Shown: positions 49,201 through 60,739 of the stretch, in pieces
Numbering within the stretch: the stretch's first letter is position 1
Layout: every line of letters begins with the position of its first letter
From: Phocoena phocoena
Taxonomy: Eukaryota; Chordata; Mammalia; Artiodactyla; Phocoenidae
Length of the DNA stretch: 64,000 nt
Assembly: GCF_963924675.1 (NCBI RefSeq)
Contig: NC_089223.1
Location: 5,654,881 to 5,718,880 of the forward strand
Direction: 5' to 3'
Made by a program: the position numbers and the translations under genes
The notes under the pieces: model-generated
What the model was told of the DNA's origin: nothing
Databases searched by the model: none
What the model saw: only the letters and a program-made list of their open reading frames with translations

Positions 49201-49564
49201 TTTGTCTCCTCTCAGCTGAAAACCACTACCCATTTAGCCTATCTACATAAACACAGCAACATTGGGGCCAACAGACCCTGGATTTAACAGCAAGTAGGTA
49301 CTCTAAGCATTGGTGGTCCCTTTCTAGGTGAGATCACACCTTCCTATTGTTCCCAATTTGCAGGCAGCACACAGAACTGCTCTGATGCATGTGCCTCTTT
49401 ACTCCTCAATATGGTGGCCTGTGACAAGCCTGCAACCTCCAATCCTACCAACACTATATAGTCAAAGATAGAGGTGGCTGTAAAGCCTGAACCTTAAGAG
49501 GCCATCCTTATCCCCTCCACCTGGATATGGTCACCCTCATCTGGCTCCAATGCTCTACCCCAGG
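49201..49564. other. Intergenic DNA, nothing recognised
   Basis: No gene or repeat recognised. Confidence 0.4.
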
Positions 49565-49800
49565 ATTTGCAAACTTCAGTTGTAAGAATCCAGAGAGTAA
49601 GTCCTTTGGCTTTGCAGACCATAAAGTGTGTGTCACAACTATGACTGATGTCAACAACTAATGTCAATTCTGCCTAGGTAGCTCCAAAGGCACCACAGAC
49701 AATAGATAAATGAAGGAATATGGCTGTGTTACAATACAATTTTATTCATGGACATTTGAATTTCATACAATTTCCACGTGTCATGAAATACCACCCTTTA
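49565..49800 (+). mobile_element. Possible hAT-type DNA transposon fossil
   Basis: 'atttgcaaacttcagttgta', 'ttggctttgcagaccataaa' and ATATGGCTGTGTTACAATAC occur in the order of a common MER1-group element (non-autonomous hAT). One end only; quite diverged. Confidence 0.5.
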
Positions 49801-52784
49801 AAAATTTTTTTCAACCATTTACAACTGTGAAGTCATTTGTCGCTTGCAGTCAGTCACACAAAATCAGAAGGCTAATGGATTTTGCCTGCTGGTGTTTGCT
49901 ATCCCCTGCTCTTCTCCATCCCTGCGTCTCTAAGGTCAGGGAAGCAAGCCCATGTCTAAACCAACATCCAGTCTTGCAAGGAAATACTGGGAATTAACCC
50001 CAAACCTTGTAAGCAATTCTCTCAGGGAAACTCTCCCCCACCCCCATCAGTGAAAGGACCGGGAAAGCTGGAGGAGGTGATAGTTTCTAAGAACGATACA
50101 CTCCTATCACAACAATGTCCCAGAACCTCCCTTACATATCACCATAGTAATGGCCACCAAAACAGCTCAATACTTCTCATGGGCTCCCCACCACACCCCC
50201 GACTGGGCCCTGGAGTATGTAGTAATTCCTGCAGAGTTCAGTAAACTTGGGGATGTTAAATCTCTATCAATACCTCACATTATTGTTACATAATTTAGAC
50301 ATCAGAAACATTGAACAATTTACTCTTTTAAAAAAATTATTTTCCCAAATGGGTCCCTCAATTGACCTTCCAGGTGGCTTAAGATAGCCACTGATGTATT
50401 TAGATAAAGTAAAATAAAAGTTTAATGTCCTGATTTCTTCTTTTGCTATCTCTAAGAGTCATAGAAATCAGGGAATAACCTGAGAGCCATTCACCATCTG
50501 AATGATCAGTGATACTCTCGATGACTGATTGCTGGTCTTCGCTAGCAAAAGCATAAGCAAGGCAGCCACTGTAGTCATAGCTGTCCCTGGAATGTCATCA
50601 AGCTTTCTTGATAGTCTAGATGACATTCTTCTAGGCAAAACAATGAATAGGAGACCTGAGTTAACCCAGGGACAAGGTGTTCATCCAAATCAAAACTGCA
50701 GCTTCACAAGCTTTAGTGGTCAAGGATTAGCGTCAGTCAAGATGACTCTGATTTCCATGGACACTTACAAGATCTACAGACTGATTCAAAGCTACAGAAT
50801 ATTCAATACAACACAGCTGGATCTGACTCCATCTTACTTGAAGAATTGTAGACACAAGGTAAGAAGTCTCACCTCCTATTTCTTTTCTCTGCACCTGATA
50901 GCCATGGATTGACGCCCCATGGAACAACCTTTACAGGAGAGATTAAGGGCTTCCCCACCCTCCTACAGAAAACATTTTTGTTCCTCTCTGAGATTCCATT
51001 AGTCATTAAAAAGAAAAACCAAACCCTGATCTGCTGTCATTATTAAGGGTGCCTTTATGCATGTTTGATTGCAAACAGACCATCTTGCATCCCACATTCA
51101 AGTTACAAGCCATAAAAGCTGAAGCCCTTTCCTAGTATACACACTCAAGTTAGGACAAGTAATTTTGTGCTGGTATTTTATCTATTTATTTTACTCTGTT
51201 TCTGCATCAATACTAGGGTTTGAAAACTTTAAGGATGAAGAACTGTTATTCAATAGCAACCCACTCACAGATATATTTGATTGATGTTACTAGATGGGAA
51301 TGACCATATTGGAAGATCTACAGTTAGAGATCACAGGCTATAAGTGGATTTTTTTGTGTGTCTGTGAGACAAATGAGGTAAATTTTTTGGTGCATTTGTA
51401 GTTTCTAAATTTCTACAGTAATCCTATAGCAACTGTTTTAATTTTTACAAAATAATTTTTAAATCTTAGGAAATAAACAGAGCAATTAGCATGATCAGTT
51501 TTCAAAAGGAGAAACCAGAACCGGCTCAGAGAAAAAAGACAGACAGCACTACTACCATCCTGAGCAGGCCCCAACTTTTCTGATTCCCCGGTTGGCAATT
51601 TCTGGTCTCTGCAATACCTTCTAGAACAATGACCCGGAGACAAATTGGTTATGTCTCCAAAGAATTTAAAGAGGGCACTTGGTGAAGGTAATAAAACTAA
51701 GGAGCTAGTTACCTGACAAAAAGTAATTTTAAACTTACTTTTGAACCTTGGGTCCGTGTTTGATTTTCCTGACTGGTACTTTGTTCTTGTATTCCACCCA
51801 CATAATCTATGTACTCACAGTGAAAAGCAAGGGGCCTGCTTCAGCCCACATGTTGTTTTCCAGTGATTTGTCTCCAGCTTGGACCTTTTCCCAGGATTAC
51901 TGTTGGGGGACATGACTCTTTCTGCTTCCTGTTTAGACAGAAGGTTTTTCCTTATCAGAGAGAAACCAAGTCACACGTACATGGCATAAACTGAATAAAG
52001 CTACTGGTTTTTAAATACTTTATTACACTGACTCTAGTGTCCTTAGTAGATGAATATAATCAAGTTAGCAACCTGGTTTGGTCACTGAGAAAATGAAACA
52101 TTTCTGAAACCTCACGAAACAGTGTAGTGTGCAAACTAGAACTAGTCAGGCTTTCTTTCATCTCTTTACAGAACAGTCACTGCAAGCAGCACGGTACATC
52201 ATAAGAGCTTTCACTGCTGTCCTTCAGCCTCTAAACTGCAGAGGAGAGATGAAGGCAAACTTCCAAGGAAATGCCCAGGGAACGCAGTCAAACATTATCC
52301 AGGAAGCTGCAGGTAGGATGGCATTACATGAAAGCTCCAACGTGCTTCAAAACCTAGGCTACTGAAGTCTACAATGAAATTCACATTTTCTCTACATACA
52401 AAGAAATTACACACATTTAAAGAACTGTTACCCTATGTTAATTCCCAACCTGGTCGATTATTTGTAGTCTTATCATCAAACTTTGTATGAGGTGGTGGTT
52501 TTGTTTTCTGTTCTGTTACTTAAACTGTTATAACTTGCTTTAATGATTCAGAAATGAGAGTGACATTTGTATATATAGTCACAGTTTAAGAGAAAGGTAG
52601 TTGACCTGAATTTCTGAATTAGGAATGAGGAAAGGTATTAAATGGCTTTGTTTAAAAAACAAAAAAAGGCCCAACACTATAGATATAAATGATAGCTCTG
52701 TCACTACAAGCATGAATGTAATATAAAGAGACCAGTGTTTTAAAACCAATGTGAACAGACTGACTTTTTAAGAAATCAGCTATT
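49801..52784. other. Plain intergenic DNA left of the TKTL2 pseudogene
   Basis: Mostly unrepeated sequence. Frames of up to 127 codons (50529-50912) show no domain. This region lies 3' of the pseudogene; I see no clear polyadenylation signal or poly(A) relic there, so the retrocopy's original tail is gone. Confidence 0.4.
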
Positions 52785-54608
52785 TTAGTTCATTAAAGTG
52801 GATTTCACAGCTGCTATGATGTGTCTAGCACTGATTCCAAACATATCCAGCAATTCACTAGGTTTCCCGCTTTTTTTAGGCACTCCTGACACTGCCAGCT
52901 GATGAACGTGGATGCCAGGCTCCCCAGAGACGGCTGCACATATGGCTTCTCCAATGCCACCTTCTCAGCAGTGATCCTCCACCGTGATAACCCGGCCGCC
53001 TGTAGCTTTTGCACTGGATATGATGGTGGCAGCATCCAGGGGTTTAATGGTAAACGGGTCAATGACACAGATAGAAATACCCTGTTGAGAAAGGGCATCG
53101 GCAGCCGCTAAGGCTTCAGACAGTAACTCCAGCTCCGATAACTGTGACTTTGTCATTAACAATGTGGCTGATGACCGTGGCCCGTCCCATCTCAAAATTT
53201 TCTTGTGGGGTATAGATAACTGCAGTTTCTGGCCAGCTGGTCCGAACGAAGCACAACCCCTTTGGGGTTGGCAGCCAGATAAACAGCACGCTCTGTTGAG
53301 ACGGCGTCACTTGGATAGAACACAGTGCAATTGGGGATGCTTCGGAACATGTCTAGATCTTCCAGGGCCATCTGGGAGGGGCCATCTTCACCAACGGACA
53401 CCCCGCAGTGGGAACCACTAAGACTGACACTGGTTTGAGATATGGCTCCCTTCCGGATCTGATCTAATGCTCTGGTCAAAAAGGCAGCTGAAGTCCTAAC
53501 AAAAGCAACGGTTCGACCACGTGTGGCACAGGCCAGTTCTGTCCCGCAGTAAAACACTCAATAACGCTCAGAGTGATCTTTCTTGAATATCTCAGAAAAG
53601 ATGGAGTTCTTTGGGTCGCCATACAGGACAATGGCTTTTTCATTTGCATGGCCCAGTTCAGCTAGAGCCAAACTATATGCTTTCTGAGTAGCTATTTTGT
53701 CGCCTGCTTTATAATCAGGCAGGCAGGTCATTTTTATATCTGTGACGCTGACTGGAGGTGAGCCTTCAACAGGGGTTTGGGTATGAGATTCCTGTTGGTC
53801 CGCATCTGACTCTGTTAGTCTGATGACTTCATTTGCTCTTTCTTTCGGCACCGGCTTTCCATGCCAGTTCTCCGCATCCTCAACATCTGGAATACGCCGG
53901 TCCCTGAAGGTCTTTGCAACTATGGCAGCGGGCTCGCTCTTCACTCGAGTCGCTTGGCAAAACGCGTGGCACAAGGCCTCCACGTCCTGGCCATCCACTC
54001 CCTACCCGAGTGTTCCACCCACAGGCTTCGCGGCGACGCCGACAGATGTCTGCGCGGTGCTTTGGGGGCGCCACGCCACTCTGTCCCAAGTGGTTCACGT
54101 GGAAGACCGCCACGAGGTCATCCAAACTGTAGTGGGAAGCAGAGCCCTCCGAGGCCTCGCCGTCGCCCAGGAGGCAGAACACCCGGTAGCTGGCTCTGGT
54201 CCAGTACTCGCCAGCATAAGCCGTTCCACACGCGGCGCCCAACCCAGCCCCAGCGATCCTGTCGCCACATCGACAGACGACAGTCTGGGGGTGGGATGTC
54301 CCTCCGGGGCACAGTGAATCGTCCTCAGGTTCAGCAGGTTGGGTTCACTGGTGCCGCCCGCCTCCGCCCAGGCGGCACAGAGCAGTGGAGCCGCATGGCC
54401 CTATGGAGAGGACGAACCTGTCGCTGTCCGGCGGTTCCGGCTCTGTCTGTAGCTCATCGCGTGGAAGAAGAGCACCGACACGACCTCGGCCGCGCTGCAC
54501 CACGACGTGGGGTGGCCCTGATGGTATGGATGCGCAGGCGGTTGGCCAAGTCTTGCAGGACCAGCACGGTGGTCGCGTCCTCGGGGGGTGGGGGGCGGTG
54601 TCTGCCAC
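52785..54608 (-). pseudogene. TKTL2: TKTL2 (transketolase-like 2) pseudogene
   Basis: Transketolase uses thiamine diphosphate (ThDP) to move two-carbon units between sugar phosphates in the pentose phosphate pathway. TKTL2 is an intronless relative of TKT. Here homology is continuous without introns from an N-terminal TKT-like segment (about 54590) to the final stop at 52785-52787. The ThDP motif GDGE is at 54141-54167, but roughly eight residues after it are missing. Damage seen: no ATG at the expected start; frame breaks near 54510, 54430, 54400, 54260, 54000, 53555, 53270 and 53120; stop codons at 53558-53560 and 52965-52967; and the AEQN catalytic glutamate replaced by glycine (53542-53544). 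The total length is close to the 1.88 kb coding length expected for TKTL2. The last 60 codons after the 52965 stop still read cleanly. TKTL2 is preferred over TKT because of the intronless structure, sequence resemblance, orientation and remembered human neighbours. Confidence 0.88.
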
Positions 54609-54850
54609 GTTGGAGTCCTCCCCGGTTCCTGAGGAGCGAAAGGGGCGGTGCTACGGCGGTTCCGTCACGTAACAGCGCGCCCTGGCCCCGCCTCCGGGGG
54701 AAAGGAGCGGGGCAGTGCCGTCACGTGACCGCTGCCGGGGCTTCGTCAGGTGACGTCGCGCGCCGGGCCCGCCTCCCTGAGGAAACTGCTCGCCAAGCCG
54801 CCTTGGGTTCTCGCCCTGCTACGGCTTCTTCTTCCGGTGAGTGGGTTTTT
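54609..54850. promoter_or_regulatory. CpG-rich promoter-like block
   Basis: CpG-dense sequence just 5' of the pseudogene, sharply unlike the AT-rich surroundings. Sites seen: GC boxes CCCCGCC (54686-54692) and CCCGCCTCC (54768-54776), palindromic E-box TCACGTGA (54721-54728), CRE-like TGACGTC (54751-54757), and ETS-type CTTCCGG (54831-54837). Two related units share GTCACGT/GTCAGGTGACGT and CCCGCCTCC. It could be the old TKTL2 promoter, a promoter serving a rightward transcript, or both. Promoter activity is an inference. Confidence 0.6.
54836..54842 (+). promoter_or_regulatory. Candidate rightward splice donor
   Basis: G|GTGAGT at the right edge of the CpG block matches the donor consensus well and overlaps an ETS-type site. 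It would fit a short non-coding first exon transcribed to the right. No downstream acceptor or exon was identified within the window. Confidence 0.3.
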
Positions 54851-55439
54851 ACTACTTTGTCACTGCCATGTTCAACATTATGAAAAGTAATTAAATGTCT
54901 TTATACCCTAACTCGTGGTATAAATTCAGAGGGGGGCATTCTTCTGTCCGTGTGTTATGGGAAGCTGTTTGTTGAAGTCGTGCTTCCTTTCATTCCTCGA
55001 AGCCACGTCCGAGACATTTTCACGGTTCTGTAGCCGAGCATTAATGGGAATTATCCAAAGTCACTTTCAATCTAACCGATATGGCAGCTCTGTGTCAACG
55101 AGACTTTTCAGAGCAGCTGAAAATACTGTTAGTAATAATAACTTTTAAATAAAATGAATTTATTTGCTTCAGTTATAAAACTAAACTTGTGCCATGGAAC
55201 ACTTCTAGTGGGCAAGGGTTATAGCTTATTGTCTAAAAAAAAGCACAATGACAGTACTATATCCTCTCCCACTCTGCGGTGTTGAGCAGCTTGATTCTTG
55301 AGTAATTATAAGTTAATAATGATTATTAACGTCACATTAAAATCATCACACTGGACACAAAAAACAAGCAAAACGCCTGGACTCCACCTTAGGCAAGCCG
55401 AATTTTAATCTATGGAACTAGAAGTCTCGGACGCTATAG
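54851..55439. other. Intergenic DNA right of the CpG block
   Basis: Composition returns to AT-rich within about 50 bases. No exon or repeat recognised. Confidence 0.4.
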
Positions 55440-55870
55440 TTTTAATGCACCTTTCGATTCTCTGGGAGGAAAATTAAATGGTGTTGCCAAGAGAACTCTC
55501 CAAAATGGAGCTGGGAGGCCACTGAAGAAGTGATTCCGAACTTTTGGCCGCTGGTTGTCTTAACACAGGCATCCAGAACACCTGCCCAGTGTTCCAGAAA
55601 CTTAAGATGCTTGTTGGACCTTTACCCTAAGTAACTCTCATAGCCTATCACTTAAGGACAAGTATCTCCTTCCTGCATGAGGGTCAGTCATAATTCTTGC
55701 CAGACAACTTTAACAACCTTGTGGCTTTTGTCTTTATAAGCCCCTGACTCTTTCTCTTCCCTACACACTCTTTCAGTTTTACCCCAATCTGTGTCTTCAG
55801 AATTGCAATTCCTAAGACCTCAATAAAGCTCTTTGTTCTTGGCAGCCGTGATACTGATTATTGTTTGACA
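55440..55870 (+). mobile_element. ERV-type solo LTR remnant
   Basis: TATA-like CTTTATAAGCCC at about 55732 and AATAAA at 55822-55827, spaced as in an LTR, with a pyrimidine-rich stretch between them. No retroviral genes attached. Boundaries approximate. Confidence 0.5.
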
Positions 55871-55924
55871 GTTCTGATGTTTAGTCAAAGTTAAGAATCA
55901 GTAATCTGCAGATAGGCTTACACC

Positions 55925-56105
55925 AGTGGTTCTCAATGTTGGTAGTATTTTAGAATCATCTGAGGAGTTAAAAAAACAAATCTCATGTCCAGGCTGCACT
56001 CCAAAGCAATTAAATCAGAATTTCTGGGTAAAGGATCTAGGCATCGGTAATTTTTAAAGCTCCCCAGATAATCTCAGTGTTCAGCTGGGTTGTAAACAAC
56101 TAACT
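55925..56105 (+). mobile_element. MER5-like hAT DNA transposon fossil
   Basis: Left end CACCAGTGGTTCTCAATG, then 'gaatcatctgaggagtt', 'aatcagaatttctgggtaaa' and 'aggcatcggtaatttttaaa' in MER5 order. Right terminal repeat degraded. Confidence 0.75.
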
Positions 56106-57274
56106 CAGGGGTCTTGCTACTCTTTATATATCTCTTATATCTCAGAAAAAAATTTAAATATTATTTGCCACTTAAATTCTGCCACTTTAATTAATTAATT
56201 TTATTTTTAAGAATACATATTAGAATAAACCATAATGGTATGACACTGACAAGATTTTAAGACTTGCTGAAGGAATGTTGGAGTCGGAAAAATCCTTAGA
56301 AGGTCATCTTGTATTACTCTGCATGCCCTTTACAAATTAGTGCTTGCTTACTAGATTAAAAAAGGAAGAGAAAATAAAAACATACCAAACTAGGACTGGG
56401 AGTACAGATGGAAATTAAAGAAAAAAATATTCGTAGTATCATAATAGCAAACTATTAGGGGCTGACAGGAAGGCAGTGAATATAAACATAGGCAACTCAC
56501 TATTATTTTGGCTAAGGAGAGCTCTAATAAACCCAAACAATTGGTAAACATGATAGTATAAAAATGGTCTATGAGGCAGTGTTTACCTGAAGAAAACGGG
56601 AGAGATAAGAGGTACTTAACATTTCTTTTAAAGTTCCCAAATTCTTCCATTCGTTTAAAGTATTGCACAACTATTTCCAAAAGTATTAAACGGAAAGTTC
56701 TTAACATTAGTAAAGATCAATTTTTTTAAGAAAAGAATGTAGTCTTGAAGATTTAATACCCTAGATAGTGAGTGTGAATTTCCCTCTGTTGTTCTGTGAG
56801 ACTGTGTGGATTTCTTTTTTAACTACATAAAAAAAGAATGTTTTGTAAATTATCTATAAAATATTTAAAAGTGTTCTGAGATTTTTTAAACGAAGGAATG
56901 GAAATTTATATATAAATTATTAATATTCCTTGTAGGCATTTTAGTCTTTTAAAATATATTTTCAAATATGCAGTTGAAAGTAACCATATAAGTATAAAGT
57001 ATGCATAATTTGATAATGCAGATCACCCAGTGTGGCCATGAACACAGCTTAGTCGAGTAAATCAGAGACATGACACCACATTCTATTTTCTCCATTTAGA
57101 AGAGACAATTACTGACAAAAGGCCAGCCCCCAAGTTTTAAGCCAACATGGCAAAATTTTAATTGTCTTGGAGAAAAGTCCATTACTCATTTTAGAAGTCA
57201 TTTTGGAAGATAGTCAGAAGTTTTCTGCAAATAGGAAGAAATTATGCATTTGTTAATTTTGGTTTATACACCTA
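56106..57274. other. Intergenic DNA, nothing recognised
   Basis: AT-rich. The 105-codon minus-strand frame at 56390-56707 has no recognised domain. Confidence 0.4.
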
Positions 57275-57480
57275 AAGTAGGGATTGGCAAACTCACGTAC
57301 CTACTGGAGTAGGGAGTTAAATGCGTAAATGAATGTAGGATATAATGTAAGAGGATTGGAGGGGCCTGTGACAAACTGGAGGATACAAGCCCACCTAAAG
57401 GCATTCAACATTGAAAAATTTGTGAACATTTTGTTGGTGGAAGAAGCCATATCTTCAGGCTGCCAGTTTTTACCCCTGAT
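57275..57480. mobile_element. Short hAT-like DNA transposon fossil
   Basis: Degraded inverted ends: TAGGGATTGGCAAACT near 57286 and AGTTTTTACCCCTGA near 57465. The interior is diverged. An (AAAT)n run follows at about 57497-57517. Confidence 0.45.
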
Positions 57481-58127
57481 TTAAGGCATGTTGTAAATAA
57501 ATAAATAAATAAATATTTTGTTTTACCTTTGTTTAAATTTTTCACTATAATTTTTTCTCATAGCATGAAAAAGAATTTATTGTGTGTGTACTTCAAATGA
57601 AAATAAAACCGAACCAGAGCACTAATACAGATAGCTATGGAGGAAAAAATATAAATAGTAAGAATTGGTAAGTGCAGTTTCTGAGGAAACAAAACACACC
57701 TACTGATTACTCAGGAGGTCTACACCAATTTGTGAAAATGTACATTTCCACTGTTTGGGAGTGAGTTATATTTAGATCGGGAACACTGACATTTCGCTGA
57801 TATCTTATCTGAACTGTTGAGTTTTGTTAAAATGGAATTTTATCAATGAAAGACACAAATGATGAACTCATCCTTTTTGTTCCTTTATTTGAATTTGGTT
57901 AGTTTAGTGGGCTGAGTATGGAGTGAGCGAGGGTAAGATTCCTGTGTAGGGCAGTAAGTTTCTTGGGGGAAGAAAGGTGCTCTACTTTCTTGAATTATTA
58001 CTTTGAAATTTATGGCAGATGCTATCACTGATAGTTCTACTTTTTCCATAGTTTATAGAGTCCTTATTTTTTTTGGTAGGAGAGAGAGGTAGACAGTAAT
58101 GTATTAAAGAAGGTAGACCTACTTCTT
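57481..58127. other. Intergenic DNA with short AAAT repeat
   Basis: An AAAT run at 57497-57517; otherwise unrecognised AT-rich sequence. Confidence 0.4.
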
Positions 58128-58140
58128 AAAGTGCTTCTCA

Positions 58141-58420
58141 GATGAAGAAGTCTTGGGAATGTAATGTACAGCATAGTGACTACAGTTCAAAATACTATAT
58201 TATGTATTTGAAAGTTGCTAGGAGGGTAGATTTTAAATGTTCTCGCCACAGACACAAACACACACACACAAATGATAACTGAGGAGATGGCTGTGTTAAC
58301 TAACCTTATTGTGGTAATCATCTTGCAATATAAATGTGTATCAAATCATCACATTTTATGCTTTAAACTTACACAATATTATAGGTCAATTATACCTCAA
58401 TAAAGCTGAGAAAAAAAATA
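58141..58420 (+). mobile_element. L1MB-like 3' end with TSD
   Basis: Order: 'gtacagcatagtgactacag', 'gaaagttgctaggagggtag', 'ttattgtggtaatcatcttg', then CAATTATACCTCAATAAAGC and an A-rich end. Flanked by AAAGTGCTT at 58128-58136 and 58420-58428. A CA-rich patch at 58254-58270 is internal. Confidence 0.75.
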
Positions 58421-58428
58421 AAGTGCTT

Positions 58429-60059
58429 TTCTGCTAAGTCCGTTATTTCTAAATCTGCTCCTATTGCCTGTTTTCTCTTCGGACAGTGAGTTACCCTGTT
58501 CTGCTTTTTGAAATAACTAGTAATTTAAAAATTAAATGATTGACATTGTTTGGGGGTGCTATATTTTATTTCATTAAATTCTTTTAAAGGGTGTTGGATT
58601 TCATTCTAGCAGACAGCTTGGTGCTTTACATTTTTTGAAGTTTGTTAAGACCGATATAAAGTATGCTTCACTCTGGTGTTACTGCAAAAGCATAACGTCC
58701 CCTGGGGTCTCCAATGAAGGTCCCAGGTGTTCAGCAAGGACCCTCTTCTCTTGGCCGGTCAAGTTTCAGTTGTGTCAGTCAGCGCTTTGTGAGCTCTGGG
58801 AACTGTTTCATTTACTGCCCTGAAGTTACGCTTTGCCTGGCCTAGTAGAGACCTCCAGAATTCTGCTGTGCTCTGTGTGAGACAGCCTTCCCTGCAGCGC
58901 TGTCTGCAAAGTGCCTCCAGGAAGATGATGTGGCTTACCTTGTTTGTTTTTATTCTCTAGGGATCATGGTTCTGCCCTGCCTGTTTTCCAACATATGAAC
59001 ACTATTGCTTTCTATAGTGTCTCTAGTTTTGTTGTTGTTTATGGCTAAAGGGTAAGTCTCATTCTAGTTATCCTATCGTAGGATATGAACCATATCCTAT
59101 CCTATTGTAGGATATGAACCATAATACCTTCCATGGGGCATATACTCTCCAGGTAACCTAGGTTTTGTAGAATGGATATGATTTTGGTTAGTGTAACCTT
59201 GATAGGAAGTCAAGAGCAAGGTTACAAAAGTAGAGAAAGAGAATTTCTAATCTGACAGGAAGGGAAGATTCATGCTGAGAACAGTGAGGGGGAAGCAGGA
59301 AGCCAGATTTTGAAAAGGCCTTGAAATAGAGCCAAGTGGGTTGTTTTTGAGTGTTGTTTTGTTCTCTTGCTTTTGGGTTGAGGGTGAAGTACAGTGGAAC
59401 GCGTTTTATCATCTGAACATCTTGATCACGGCAGTGTTTGGGAAAATTGTTCTGATAGTGTTAGGAGAGAGAAAATGAATGTGGGGAAGGCGAGGCTTTG
59501 CAATGGTGCCAAAGTCAGACTAGGGAGTTCTTCGTCTTGTTACCTCTGAAAATCTGTCCTAGTATGAATCTAGGCACCCCAGTCCTCCGGAGAATCCTGG
59601 GCAAGGCAAATGAAACTCTGACTACAGAAACGTTGATAGAAAATGCCCCTGCACACATAGCTGTAGTTAGGAACTTTCCTGTTTGCTACAGTATGGTACA
59701 AAAGTGTAGCAGAAAATTATAAGACAATTCGTGACTCAGAAACACAAATTATAATAGGGAAAATTACATTTCCAGAGTTTAATTAGTGTCATGGTTTCCT
59801 TTGGGACTTATTTATTTCTCTTCCATTTATTATGTTCTTTCTTTCAGATCAATTTCCAAATGTTCCAAGTTCCTGTAAGTTTAACTTGGTGTGTAATAAA
59901 CAGAAGTTCATTTGTTAACTCCAAAATATATATATATATATATATATATAGTTCTGAACATTAAATTTAATGCAAGTAAGTAGAATTATCCGACAAAATT
60001 GAGAACAAGAAGTGGAGAAAGCAGTAGGTCTGCGGTAACAAAGGATCACACACTGGGGT
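58429..60059. other. Intergenic DNA with a 29-base tandem duplication and TA run
   Basis: A duplicated 24-base block lies at 59071-59123 and a TA run at about 59926-59950. No gene or transposon was recognised in the rest. Confidence 0.45.
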
Positions 60060-60415
60060 TTGGGGGTGGGAGCTAAAACAACAGTGATGATTTCACAGCC
60101 ATGGAGGCTGGAGGTCCAAAATCGAGGTGTCAGCAAGGTTGTCCTTCTGAGGACCATGAGGAAAGGATCCACTCCTGGCCTCTCTCCTTGGCTCGCAGAT
60201 GGCTGTCTTCTCCCTGTGGCTCCCTCCCCTCTATGCATGTCTCTATCCAAATCTCCCCTTTTTATAAGGACATCAGTTATTTTGGATTAGGGCCCACCTT
60301 AACAAACTCCTTTTAATTTGACTACTTCAGGAAAGACTATCTCCAAACAAGGTCACGCTCTGAGGTAGGGCTTAGGACTCCAAGGCATCTTTTGGGGGTG
60401 GGAGGGGAGCAGTTC
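60060..60415 (-). mobile_element. MLT1-family LTR, antisense
   Basis: Reverse MLT1: 'ccatggaggctggaggtcca', 'cctctctccttggctcgcag', TTTTTATAAGGACATCAGTT, TTTGGATTAGGGCCCACCTT and CTCCAAACAAGGTCACGCTC in order. Confidence 0.7.
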
Positions 60416-60439
60416 AAATGGTAACACTTTTCTTGTGGT

Positions 60440-60640
60440 TGTATAACTCCAGTATTCACACGGCCTTCTCCTTCATGTGTGTCTATGTCCAAATTTCTTC
60501 TTTTTATCAGGACACTAGTCGTACTGAATTAGGGGCCCACCCTTCTCCAGTAATGACCTCATCTTAACTAATTACATCTGCAATGACCCTGTTTCTAAAT
60601 AAGGTCACGTTCTGAGGTGCTACAGGCTAGGACTTGTGCA
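60440..60640 (-). mobile_element. Second MLT1-family LTR piece, antisense
   Basis: Repeats part of the same order just downstream: 'catgtgtgtctatgtccaaa', TTATCAGGACACTAGTCG, TGAATTAGGGGCCCACCC and AAATAAGGTCACGTTCTGAG. It diverges from the first copy, so it is either an old tandem duplication or a second insertion. Confidence 0.65.
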
Positions 60641-60739
60641 CTTGAACCCTAAGCTCGATCACCAGCCCTTATGTTTCTGTTTGGATTAACACATCTCTGA
60701 TGACACCACAGTCTTTGACCACGTTAATCATCAAATTCA

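Noticed and set aside
53861..54883. A 340-codon open frame on the plus strand across the pseudogene and CpG block.
   Set aside because: It is antisense to the transketolase-like sequence and open because the region is GC-rich with few stops. Its composition (Arg, Pro, Gly) is that of a translated CpG island, with no domain.
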